Source: Nitrospinaceae bacterium (GTDB taxonomy: Bacteria; UBA8248). From it: DNA of 50,970 nt. The DNA lies in contig JABJAL010000056.1 in assembly GCA_018669005.1 (NCBI GenBank), positions 1-50,970 of the forward strand. Direction: 5' to 3'. Within the stretch, counting starts at the first letter, position 1; each line of letters starts with the position of its first letter. Below the pieces are notes generated by a model that was not told where the DNA came from, ran no database searches, and was given only the letters and a program-made list of their open reading frames with translations. This document shows positions 1-8,010 of the stretch, piece after piece. Made by a program: the position numbers and the translations under genes.

Positions 1-2
1 AG

Positions 3-1745
3 GAAAAACACTTTCCAAAAGGAAATGTCCTCGAATCCCTCCTTGCTTTTGCTGCCGACACCGATCGCACCCCCGCCACCGCAGTAATGGATCGGGCTCC
101 CTATCTGGCGGATAGACTCGCCGAAATCGAGGAAGTCGCGGCGAAATACATTGAGCGAAAAAAAGAAATTCAGGCCATGGATTTCTCCGATTTGCTCACC
201 CATACGCGGACACTTTTATCTGATCACGAGCAAGTGCGTGCGCTCTACCAAGAACGCTTCCGGCACATTCTCGTGGACGAGTACCAGGATACCAACAAGG
301 TCCAGGCCGACATCATTGACCTGCTTGCCGGGGGGCATCGGAATCTCACTGTTGTGGGTGATGATGCCCAGAGTATCTACAGCTTCCGGGGCGCTCACTT
401 TGAGAACATCATCACTTTCCCGGATCGCTACACGGATGCACGTTTGTTCCGCCTTGAGGCCAACTATCGGAGCACCCCGCCCATCCTCGCGCTGGCGAAC
501 GCCTCTATTGCTCAAAACAAGCGCCAATTCAAAAAAGAACTTGCCACAACACGCGAAACCGGCTCTTTACCTGCTCTCGTGCCTTGCCGTGAGGTGTTGC
601 AGCAGGCCGACTTCATTGCCCAGCGCATACTCGAGTTGAACGACGAGGGTGTGCCTCTTTCCGAGATCGCCGTCCTCTATCGGGCGCACTATCACTCGAT
701 GGAAGTTCAGATGGAGCTTACGCGGCGGGGGATTCCTTTTGAAATCAGAAGTGGTCTTCGTTTTTTCGAGCAACGCCACATCAAGGACGTGACCGCATTT
801 GTTCGCCTTGTGGCCTCGCCCATGGACGAGCTTGCCTGGAAGAGGGCGCTCAAGCTTCTGCCTCGTGTCGGAGAGGCGACGGCGGCCCGCATATGGGCAG
901 TATTGTCAGCCCAGGATGATCTGCTGCGTTTTGCCGCAAATGCAGATAGCGGTTTTGTTCCCAAGCCCGCTCGTGAGAGTTGGGAGGTCTTCAGGCGACT
1001 CATCGAGGCGCTGGCAGGGTTGGACCTAAGATCGGACCCGGACCCTGGTGGCGAGAAGGGCGCGCCACCAATCTCGGGGATGATCGATCTTATCCTCGAT
1101 AGATTCTACGAGAGCTACATGGAGGCGAACTTCGACAATGCGCCGTCGCGGGTTGAGGATATCCGCCAGCTATCAGAGTTTGCCACCCAATATGAATCGC
1201 CCGAGACGTTTCTTTCAGATCTGGCGCTCATGGGAACGGTGGCAGCCGAGAGCGCGGCCCCTGGCGAGGAGGGACCCGAGGAGGCCGTTGTCTTAAGCTC
1301 AATTCATCAAGCCAAGGGGCTCGAATGGCGCGTGGTGTTCATGGTCTGGCTGACGGATAGCCACTTTCCGCTCCAGCGGGCGCTTGCCGACCCTGATGGA
1401 GAAGAGGAGGAGCGTCGCCTGTTCTATGTGGGGCTTACCCGGACGAAGGATGAGCTTCATATGTGCTACCCCATGCTCGAGAGCGACAGCCGGCGGATGG
1501 GTGTCTTCTCTCGTCTCTCGCGCTTTGTGTCGGAGTTGCCCGAGGAGCTTTACGAGCGCTGGTCTCTTGAGGAGGATGCGGCTCCCGAGCAGGCATGGGA
1601 TGATGTCCCTGTAATTCAGGAGGGCAGGCCAGGCGAAGAGCTGCCCTCTGAGGGCTCCTCAAGGGCTATAAGCCGTTCGGCTAGCCGACCCGCCGACCCG
1701 GACGAGCCCGATGGCCTGCACTACGAATATGACGATGAATTTTAA
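3..1745 (+). CDS. UvrD/PcrA-type ATP-dependent DNA helicase, C-terminal part
   Basis: Superfamily 1 3'-5' DNA helicase used in repair or replication restart. The frame is open to the left edge of the window, so the N-terminus with the Walker A motif is missing. The ATG at 87 is only an internal Met. Visible motifs in order: motif II DEYQDTN, motif III GDDAQSIYSFRGA, motif IV NYRS, motif V SSIHQAKGLEW and motif VI RRLFYVGLTRTKDEL. After motif VI an acidic, low-complexity tail ends in DPDEPDGLHYEYDDEF. This corresponds to most of a 650-750 residue UvrD/PcrA protein. PcrA, UvrD and Rep cannot be told apart from this part alone. The next gene follows 44 bases downstream with its own ribosome binding site. 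Confidence 0.93.
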   Translation, partial: EKHFPKGNVLESLLAFAADTDRTPATAVMDRAPYLADRLAEIEEVAAKYIERKKEIQAMDFSDLLTHTRTLLSDHEQVRALYQERFRHILVDEYQDTNKVQADIIDLLAGGHRNLTVVGDDAQSIYSFRGAHFENIITFPDRYTDARLFRLEANYRSTPPILALANASIAQNKRQFKKELATTRETGSLPALVPCREVLQQADFIAQRILELNDEGVPLSEIAVLYRAHYHSMEVQMELTRRGIPFEIRSGLRFFEQRHIKDVTAFVRLVASPMDELAWKRALKLLPRVGEATAARIWAVLSAQDDLLRFAANADSGFVPKPARESWEVFRRLIEALAGLDLRSDPDPGGEKGAPPISGMIDLILDRFYESYMEANFDNAPSRVEDIRQLSEFATQYESPETFLSDLALMGTVAAESAAPGEEGPEEAVVLSSIHQAKGLEWRVVFMVWLTDSHFPLQRALADPDGEEEERRLFYVGLTRTKDELHMCYPMLESDSRRMGVFSRLSRFVSELPEELYERWSLEEDAAPEQAWDDVPVIQEGRPGEELPSEGSSRAISRSASRPADPDEPDGLHYEYDDEF

Positions 1746-1789
1746 CGAAAGAGGGGCCTTTTGCCCCGCGAACTGGAGGAATCATTCAT

Positions 1790-2431
1790 ATGAAATTCGT
1801 TACTGTTGACCCCTCAGAACTTGATCGTCGCCAGATTTACCGATTCATGGTCGGATCAATTGTCCCGAGGCCCATTGCCTGGGTGAGCACGATTAGTGGT
1901 GAGGGGCACACGAACCTTGCCCCGTTCAGCTTCTTTACCGCCGTCTCGCATGCGCCTCCCATGATGTCGATTTCAGTGGGCGAGACAAGCGAGGCCCAGA
2001 AGCACACAACACGTAACATCCTTGAGACACAAGGTTATGTCATTCATGTCGTGGTGAACGGCATGGAGGAGGAGATGAACATCTGCTCTGGAAATTTCCC
2101 CGAGGAGGTGAGCGAGTTCGATGAGGCGGGTCTCGAAACCGTGCCCTCGGATATTGTTCCCGCCCCGCGCATTGCCAATTGTCCGGTGGCAATGGAGTGT
2201 GAATTGAATAGTGTCATCACGAATGGCAGCGAGCGGGGAGAGCGCACGAACCTTATTATCGGCGAGGTCGTACGCTGGCACATCAGCGAGGATGTGATGT
2301 CAGACGATAAGTACATTGACCCGGTTAAACTCGCTCCGGTGGGCCGTCTCGCCGGTAACCACTACTGCCGCACCCAGGACGTTTTTGAGATGCAGCGCCC
2401 CGATCGAAAGCCCGGACAGATGGTGAGCTAG
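1790..2431 (+). CDS. Flavin reductase-like (DIM6/NTAB family) FMN-binding protein
   Basis: A 213-residue protein of the flavin reductase-like domain family (COG1853). These are FMN-binding split-barrel proteins that reduce flavin or serve as flavoprotein partners. The hallmark N-terminal stretch VPRPIAWVSTIS is followed by NLAPFSFFTAVSHAPPMMSISVG, which builds the flavin site. Length is usual for the family. The start ATG has GGAGGA about seven bases upstream. It lies between the helicase gene and a cytochrome b561 gene 17 bases downstream. A redox link with that cytochrome is possible but is only a guess. The substrate is unknown. Confidence 0.85.
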   Translation: MKFVTVDPSELDRRQIYRFMVGSIVPRPIAWVSTISGEGHTNLAPFSFFTAVSHAPPMMSISVGETSEAQKHTTRNILETQGYVIHVVVNGMEEEMNICSGNFPEEVSEFDEAGLETVPSDIVPAPRIANCPVAMECELNSVITNGSERGERTNLIIGEVVRWHISEDVMSDDKYIDPVKLAPVGRLAGNHYCRTQDVFEMQRPDRKPGQMVS

Positions 2432-2448
2432 GCAGGGGGGCGGGTGCC

Positions 2449-3093
2449 ATGAGTTCTCCAGCAAATAATGAAGTTGTGTCCACGAGTTCCCGGTTGCGAG
2501 TGTGGGATTTGTTCGTTCGCGTCTTTCACTGGTCCGTCGCCGCCGGCTTCTTCATCGCCTACTTCACCGAGGATGATTTCATGCTCCTGCACGTGTGGAC
2601 GGGCTACTTGGTGGGTGCGCTGGTGGCTATGAGGATCGTTTGGGGCTTTATTGGTCCAAAGTACGCCCGGTTCTACGATTTTATCTATTCTCCTTTCACG
2701 GTTTGGCGGTATTTGGCCGATCTCGCTCTCCTACGAGCCAGGCGGCATCTTGGGCACTCGCCCGCTGGCGGAGCCATGACGCTGCTACTCCTGCTCATGT
2801 TGGTGGCGGTGGTGTGGACTGGCCTCAATATCTACGTCATCGAGTACGGCTCTGGCCCTCTCTTGCGCCTGTCGATTCGCTCCCAGGCGGTGCCGAGAGC
2901 GATTTTGGCCAGGCAGGATGGCTCGGATAACGATGACTACTGGGAGGACCTCCACGAGGCGCTCTCCCATTTCCTCCTCTTTTTCGTTCTTCTTCATATC
3001 GGGGGCGTGGCGCTGGCCAGCTTTGTCCATAAGGAAAATTTGACACGAGGGATGATTACCGGAATCAAGAAGAATATTGAAGGGGATGATTAG
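2449..3093 (+). CDS. Cytochrome b561-family di-haem membrane protein
   Basis: A 214-residue integral membrane cytochrome b of the b561/Ni-Fe-hydrogenase b-subunit family, which passes electrons between quinone and a periplasmic partner. Four hydrophobic segments lie near residues 24-42, 46-68, 108-130 and 172-194. Candidate haem ligands are H27 (VFHWS), H48 (LLHVWTGYLVG), H169 (LHEAL) and H183 (LLHIGGV). The family loop motif HSPAGG is at 103-108. The gene follows the flavin reductase-like gene closely and probably shares its transcript. No multihaem c-type partner is in view, so the electron donor or acceptor is unknown. Confidence 0.85.
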   Translation: MSSPANNEVVSTSSRLRVWDLFVRVFHWSVAAGFFIAYFTEDDFMLLHVWTGYLVGALVAMRIVWGFIGPKYARFYDFIYSPFTVWRYLADLALLRARRHLGHSPAGGAMTLLLLLMLVAVVWTGLNIYVIEYGSGPLLRLSIRSQAVPRAILARQDGSDNDDYWEDLHEALSHFLLFFVLLHIGGVALASFVHKENLTRGMITGIKKNIEGDD

Positions 3094-3182
3094 ACTGTTA
3101 AAGTAAAACTTTTGGGCCTCGAAACGTGACTAGATAAATATATTTAAGTATTTGATATAAAATAGGTTGGCCTGAAATAATT

Positions 3183-4436
3183 TCAAGCAGGCATGACCTT
3201 GGGATGCTCTAGCATCTCTTTAAGAGTTGCTAGGAATTCGGCGGCAGGTGCGCCGTCCACAAGACGGTGGTCGGCGTTGACTCCGAGATAGCAGGTGGTC
3301 CTGGGGACGACCTCGCCGCCACGCACGACAGCCCGCTCCCTGGCTGCGCCGATGGTGAGAATAGCGCTTTCTGGGGTGTTGATGATTGCCGAGAAGTGAT
3401 CGACTCCGTAGGCCCCTAAATTCGAGACAGTGAAGGTGCCGCCCTCAAGGGCGCTGAGGGGAAGGTTTCCGGCTCTGGCGTTCCCGGCCAAGGCGCGTGA
3501 TTCCCCTGCAATTTGGTCAATGGATTTTTGGTCTGCCCCCCGGATGACAGGGACCATCAGACCTGCGTCCACAGCGACAGCAAGCCCGATATTTATGTCC
3601 TGCATCTGGTGAATTTCGTTCCCAATCAATTGAACGTTCACGGCGGGGCATCGGCGAACTGCCCGGGCAGTATAGAAAACAATCAAATCGTTGATGGATA
3701 CTTTGACACCAAGATCAGCCTCCCAGGCAAGCTTGCTGGCCTCTCTTACAGCGAGGAGGTTCGTGAGGTCCACTTCGGCCTGGAGGGTGATGCGTGGAAC
3801 CTGGTCCCAACTGGCGGCCATGCGCTCGACGATGACTTTGCGCACGCCGGCGACGGGAGAGGTGGCAGCGACGGCAGGAGGGCCGCTCTGGGCGGCGGGT
3901 GGCGCATATGGAGCGGCGGATGTTGCGCCGCCTGAGGCTGCAGCTTGCACATCAGCCTGGACGATTCGGCCACCTGGACCGGTGCCTCTCACTCCGCAGT
4001 AGTCGATGCCCATTTCGCGGGCGAGGCGGCGGGCGGCGGGGCTGGCAAATATGCGGCCTCCCTGAGAGGGCGCCACTGTCGAGTTCACAGAAGGTGCATT
4101 TACAGCCGCTGGCGCCGGTATAGCGGGAGTCTCCGAGGCGGGAGGCGTATCAGCCTGCGCGGCAACGACTTTGGGCGCGTAATCACTAATATCCTCGCCC
4201 TCGACTCCGATGACGGCGATGTTTTCGCCGCAGGGCACGACATCTCCTTCGCCCGAGAAGGTTTTTAGAATCACCCCTTCATCCGGGGATTCGACCTCGT
4301 ACTCTACCTTGTCGGTTTGGATAAGAAGGATCATTTCGCCCTTGTTCACGGCCTCGCCGTCGGACTTGAGCCATTTGAGGATCGTACCCTCCTCCATGGT
4401 CAATCCGAGCTTGGGCATGGGAATAGGCGTGGCCAT
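3183..4436 (-). CDS. Dihydrolipoamide acyltransferase (E2 of a 2-oxoacid dehydrogenase complex)
   Basis: A 417-residue E2 core enzyme. An N-terminal lipoyl domain carries the lipoylation site QTDKVEYEVES (K43). An Ala/Pro-rich linker follows, then a peripheral subunit-binding domain (FASPAARRLAREMGI...GPGGRIVQADV, about 130-165). The C-terminal catalytic domain has the active-site motif DHRLVDG (H390, D394). The start ATG is preceded by AGGAG at seven bases. No E1 or E3 gene is adjacent, so it is an orphan here and its substrate (pyruvate, acetoin, branched chain) cannot be assigned. It depends on lipoyl cofactor; lipA is encoded at 42195. Confidence 0.9.
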   Translation of the reverse strand: MATPIPMPKLGLTMEEGTILKWLKSDGEAVNKGEMILLIQTDKVEYEVESPDEGVILKTFSGEGDVVPCGENIAVIGVEGEDISDYAPKVVAAQADTPPASETPAIPAPAAVNAPSVNSTVAPSQGGRIFASPAARRLAREMGIDYCGVRGTGPGGRIVQADVQAAASGGATSAAPYAPPAAQSGPPAVAATSPVAGVRKVIVERMAASWDQVPRITLQAEVDLTNLLAVREASKLAWEADLGVKVSINDLIVFYTARAVRRCPAVNVQLIGNEIHQMQDINIGLAVAVDAGLMVPVIRGADQKSIDQIAGESRALAGNARAGNLPLSALEGGTFTVSNLGAYGVDHFSAIINTPESAILTIGAARERAVVRGGEVVPRTTCYLGVNADHRLVDGAPAAEFLATLKEMLEHPKVMPA

Positions 4437-4538
4437 TTTGCAACTCCTAGCTAGAAAAATTACGAGTCAGAGATTACCGCAAACGGGCGGGCGCGGTCCA
4501 TGGTGGTCAAAGGCGGTTGATGCCATCGGGTCTTGCGG

Positions 4539-5126
4539 TCAATCGTTTCGTTTGGCCCTTAGCAATTCGCGCTGGCGCTGGAAGGTGTAGCGCAATATAT
4601 GCTCTTTATCCTGGGCGTTTATAGCAACGAATTTTGAGGATACATCGATTATCGAGCCGGGTAGTCTGTCGAGATAATTCTTCGAGGTGCCGGTCCTGCC
4701 GATTTCGGCGATGGCCTCGACCCGCATGGGGGGCGAGGATGGAAAAATCATGGCTATCCAAAGGAAATCCCCTTTTTTATATTCCTGCTGGCTGGGGAAG
4801 CGGATACCTGAGCCGCTCACATTGACGCCACTGCGGACGTACTCCGTTTCCTGCGAGGCATGCTCATTTTTCTGAAGAAGCGAGATGATCATATCGAGTT
4901 TACGGTCGAGCAGTGATATCGCCCGCCAGGTAGGCGATTCAGGGTCCACTGTGCGGCCAGCCGATTGAAGAATGGCAGATACCGTGTCTAAGCCCGCGCC
5001 AGTGGAGGTGCCGGTAATCTCCTCGCTGAGAGAGTCTTTTTCCGCAGAGGTGAGTACCCTGTGGCTGATTTCCAAAATGTCGTCCACGCGGACCATTTCG
5101 CGCCGCTGGGCTTCACTTTGCGCCAT
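4539..5126 (-). CDS. PilZ-domain protein, probable c-di-GMP receptor
   Basis: A 195-residue cytosolic protein with both halves of the PilZ c-di-GMP-binding signature: RxxxR at R9-R13 (REMVR) and NxSxxG at N102-G107 (NVSGSG). The halves are separated by about 88 residues, much more than in a minimal PilZ domain. The insert includes a helix with SLLDRKLDMIISLLQ, a pattern I associate with PilZ proteins of delta-type bacteria. The beta-rich remainder follows. It is divergent from the rimP operon. A role in motility or envelope control is inferred from the family and from the flagellar regulator gene at 14495. Confidence 0.8.
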   Translation of the reverse strand: MAQSEAQRREMVRVDDILEISHRVLTSAEKDSLSEEITGTSTGAGLDTVSAILQSAGRTVDPESPTWRAISLLDRKLDMIISLLQKNEHASQETEYVRSGVNVSGSGIRFPSQQEYKKGDFLWIAMIFPSSPPMRVEAIAEIGRTGTSKNYLDRLPGSIIDVSSKFVAINAQDKEHILRYTFQRQRELLRAKRND

Positions 5127-5346
5127 CTGTGTGTCTCCCGTAAATGGTGAAAATTCATGGGCTTTCGGGAAGGGAATTTAACATGGGGCCTCTTTCGGGG
5201 CAAGACGGGAATCTGTTGGCTGGTGCTATTGTCTGGGATAAGGAAATTGTCCGTTTGAACCAAACTCTCTGCATGTGAAATGGCATCTTGCACTTGTCGA
5301 CGATGAGGGGTACATTACCTGCGACGTGTACACCGCATGTCTTAGA

Positions 5347-5377
5347 AGTGGGCCCGCTGATGCGGCCCGCTTTTTTT
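5347..5377 (+). terminator. Terminator-like hairpin in the rimP leader
   Basis: A GC-rich stem (AGTGGGCCCGC / GCGGCCCGCT, loop TGAT, one bulge and one G-T pair) is followed by seven T. It ends about 25 bases before the rimP start. With no gene upstream on this strand it is best read as a leader attenuator for the rimP-nusA operon. NusA, encoded in that operon, modulates termination at such hairpins, so feedback control is plausible but unproven. Confidence 0.7.
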
Positions 5378-5402
5378 CGTCCCCTTTTTGGAGTGGGGCA
5401 CT

Positions 5403-5933
5403 TTGTCCTCTCGTGATATTTTCAGCATTGTGTGGCCACTAGCAGAGGAAGTGGCTCATTCGCTAGGTTTTGAAGTAGTAGAAATTGAACGGGGTGGGGG
5501 CCGTGGACGAATGGTCATCCGCCTGTTTATCGATAAGCCGGATGGTGTGGCCGTGGGAGACTGTTCTCGTATGAGCCGCGAGTTGAGCATGCGCCTTGAG
5601 GAGGAGGACCTCATCGAGTCTTCCTACGTCCTTGAGGTGTCGAGTCCCGGCCTTGAGAGGCCCCTTAGAAAAGCGGTCGATTTCGAGCGCTTCTCTGACA
5701 GTCCTGTCGAGATCCGCCTTTTCTCACCCGATGGCGAGAGCGGGCGCAAGCAGTTCACTGGAACACTATTGGGGATCGAGGGAGAAACGGTAACAATTAA
5801 AGTCGAGGGCGGCGAGAAACGCTCTTTTTCCCTGGGCGAGATTTCCCGGGCTCGCCTCCGGGTGGACTGGGACACTGTATTCCAGGACAAACCACAATCG
5901 GGTGAAGTGAAAGATGGAGGGTTGCACAGGTGA
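5403..5933 (+). CDS. rimP: Ribosome maturation factor RimP
   Basis: A 176-residue factor for 30S subunit maturation. The N-terminal domain has LAEEVAHSLGFEVVEIERGGGRGRMVIRLFIDKPDGV and the conserved VLEVSSPGLERPL motif. The C-terminal domain is the SH3-like half. The longest frame begins at a TTG (5388) close behind the terminator T-run. The TTG at 5403 is preferred because GGAG (5390-5393) precedes it by nine bases. Its stop overlaps the nusA start (GTGA). It heads the conserved rimP-nusA-infB cluster. Confidence 0.9.
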   Translation: MSSRDIFSIVWPLAEEVAHSLGFEVVEIERGGGRGRMVIRLFIDKPDGVAVGDCSRMSRELSMRLEEEDLIESSYVLEVSSPGLERPLRKAVDFERFSDSPVEIRLFSPDGESGRKQFTGTLLGIEGETVTIKVEGGEKRSFSLGEISRARLRVDWDTVFQDKPQSGEVKDGGLHR

Positions 5934-7276
5934 GCCAGGAGTTATTGGCGGTTCTCAACCAGCTTGAGCGCGAGCGGGGAGTGGCCAAAGAAATTCTTCA
6001 CGACGCATTGAAGACGGCCATTGCCTCGGCCGCCCGTAAGCAGTACTCGCTGGGTGAGAACGTAGAGGTCGATTTTGATCTTGAGACGGGTGAAATACGG
6101 GCAATGATGGTCAGGGAAGTAGTGCGGATCATTCAGAATCCCGAGGTGGAGATCGATGTCGAGGAAGCTCGTAAGGATTTCCCTGATATCCAGGTCGGCG
6201 AGCCCTACAAGACCTCTCTCAACACAGATGGCCTTGGTCGTATTGCCGCCCAGATGGCCAAGCAGGTCATTATCCAACGTGTGCGTGAGGCCGAACGGGC
6301 GAATATATTTCAAGAGTTCAAGAGCCGTGAGGGTGAACTCATCACGGGTTCAGTCTCTCAGGTTGAGCGCGGCAACATCTACATCAATATTGGGCGCACC
6401 GAAGCTATTTTGCCGCGCCGGGAGCAAATTTTCCGTGAGGTGTATAAGCGAGGCGACCGAATTCGCGCCTATATTCTTGAGGTGCGTGAGGCATCGAAAG
6501 GCCCGCAGGTAGTGGCTAGCCGGACACATCCGGGCCTCCTGATTCGCTTGTTTGAGCTAGAGGTTCCTGAAATATACGACGAAATTGTCGAGATTAAGTG
6601 CTGCGTTCGAGAGCCTAGTGGGCGCTCGAAGGTAGCGGTGGTGAGCAACGACAGGGACATCGATCCGGTGGGCGCCTGTGTCGGCACCCGGGGCAGCCGT
6701 GTTCAAGCGATCGTTCAGGAACTTCGCGGAGAGAAGATTGACATCATTCCCTGGAACGAGGATATCCGAACCTTCGCAGGCAACGCTCTGAGCCCGGCTA
6801 AAATCCAGCACATTACCCTTCACGAAGAGGACGGGCGGATGGAGGTTCTTGTTCCTGATGATCAACTCTCTCTCGCCATCGGCAAGGGTGGGCAAAACGT
6901 TCGCTTGGCCGCCAAGCTCATCGGCTGGAAAATCGACCTCAAAGGGGAGAGCGAATACCGCCGAATGGTTGCCGAACAAGCATTCGCCTCGGACGGTGCC
7001 GCGAAGGACGATGACGCGGAGGCATCTCCGGTTGAATCTGCAGATGCCTCTGGGGACTCGGATCTCTCAAAACTCGAGGCTGTGGGCGATAAAATGGTTC
7101 AATTATTAAGCGCAAACGGATTTGCTACAATCAGCTCGATTGCGAGCGCTTCCCTGGATGCGCTTTGCGAGGTACCTGGCATTGGGCCCAAACGCGCTCA
7201 GCTTCTTATTGATGCGGCTGAGAAATTTGACGTCCCCTCGATAGAGGGGTCCAATGACGAGGAAGTGGAGTCGTAG
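5930..7276 (+). CDS. nusA: Transcription termination/antitermination factor NusA
   Basis: A 448-residue RNA polymerase-associated factor. Domains in order: N-terminal polymerase-binding domain (about 1-125), S1 domain (GELITGSVSQVERGNIYINIG, about 130-200), two KH domains (about 200-345, including the motif IGKGGQNVRLAAKLIGW) and a helix-hairpin-helix C-terminal repeat (about 385-440, VPGIGPKRAQLLIDAA). The GTG start overlaps the rimP stop by four bases, which indicates translational coupling. Length is normal for an NusA with one C-terminal repeat. Confidence 0.95.
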   Translation: MSQELLAVLNQLERERGVAKEILHDALKTAIASAARKQYSLGENVEVDFDLETGEIRAMMVREVVRIIQNPEVEIDVEEARKDFPDIQVGEPYKTSLNTDGLGRIAAQMAKQVIIQRVREAERANIFQEFKSREGELITGSVSQVERGNIYINIGRTEAILPRREQIFREVYKRGDRIRAYILEVREASKGPQVVASRTHPGLLIRLFELEVPEIYDEIVEIKCCVREPSGRSKVAVVSNDRDIDPVGACVGTRGSRVQAIVQELRGEKIDIIPWNEDIRTFAGNALSPAKIQHITLHEEDGRMEVLVPDDQLSLAIGKGGQNVRLAAKLIGWKIDLKGESEYRRMVAEQAFASDGAAKDDDAEASPVESADASGDSDLSKLEAVGDKMVQLLSANGFATISSIASASLDALCEVPGIGPKRAQLLIDAAEKFDVPSIEGSNDEEVES

Positions 7277-7335
7277 TCGGCGCTTTTGGATTGAGGCTTG
7301 TCCGGTAGCTCTTTTTTAATAAGGATGCGTGGGCG

Positions 7336-7920
7336 GTGCCCGAGCGAACTTGTATTGCTTGCCGAAAAAAGGAGCCTCCCGAGAAGCTTTTTCGTATGGT
7401 GGCTGGCCCCGGCGGCGATGTATACGTTGAATTGGATAGTCGGCTGCCGGGTCGGGGTGCATATTGTTGTTTTAATGCTGGGTGCTTTGATTTGGCCCTT
7501 GAGGCAGGAAGGTTGAAGCGAGCGCTTCGCTCTGAGGTAAAGTCGCCCGATGGCGCTAGCATCTCCGCCGCCCTTGTTGAGAATTTGGGAAGGCGCTTGG
7601 AAGGTATTTTAGGTGCGGCCTGGCGCAAGCGAGTGGTGTCGGCAGGACGCGATACTGCCTTAAGGGCATGTCGCAATAAAACGGGGGGGTGCCTCTTTTT
7701 GGCGAATGATCTTTCAGAGTCAAGTCGCTTGGAGGTGCTCGAGGCTGATTTGGGTATGGCGGCAAAGAGTGGGCCCGTGAAGTTTCCTTTGCCGATGGCG
7801 CGGGTCGGCGATGTGTTTGGTAGCCGCCCTGTAGGGGTGTTCTTTGTTGCCGATCCCTCGCTGGCCAACCCGTTGGCGCTCAGAAGTGCTCAGGTGGATG
7901 TGCTGGAGTCGTTACCGTAG
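7336..7920 (+). CDS. ylxR: YlxR (DUF448) RNA-binding domain fused to an L7Ae-like domain
   Basis: A 194-residue protein. The N-terminal YlxR domain begins PERTCIACRKKEPPEKLFRMV, with paired Cys at 6 and 9 and GRGAYCC further on. The C-terminal half (about 65-150) resembles the L7Ae/YlxQ fold, which is a separate gene in Bacillus but fused in many proteobacteria. The GTG start is preceded by AAGGATG about eight bases upstream. Its place between nusA and infB is the standard one. YlxR proteins bind RNA and have been linked to RNase P; the exact role here is inferred only from family. Confidence 0.85.
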   Translation: MPERTCIACRKKEPPEKLFRMVAGPGGDVYVELDSRLPGRGAYCCFNAGCFDLALEAGRLKRALRSEVKSPDGASISAALVENLGRRLEGILGAAWRKRVVSAGRDTALRACRNKTGGCLFLANDLSESSRLEVLEADLGMAAKSGPVKFPLPMARVGDVFGSRPVGVFFVADPSLANPLALRSAQVDVLESLP

Positions 7921-8010
7921 AATTTTTGTTTAAGAAGAATATGTGACATATAGGGATCGAGAAGGGGCCGAGAGGGCTAGACTAAATTAAATGGCGCGGA
8001 GGCAGTTTGA

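Noticed and set aside
5127-5346. tRNA or small RNA gene in the rimP leader
   Set aside because: No cloverleaf or T-loop motif was found; only the terminator-like hairpin at the end is clear.
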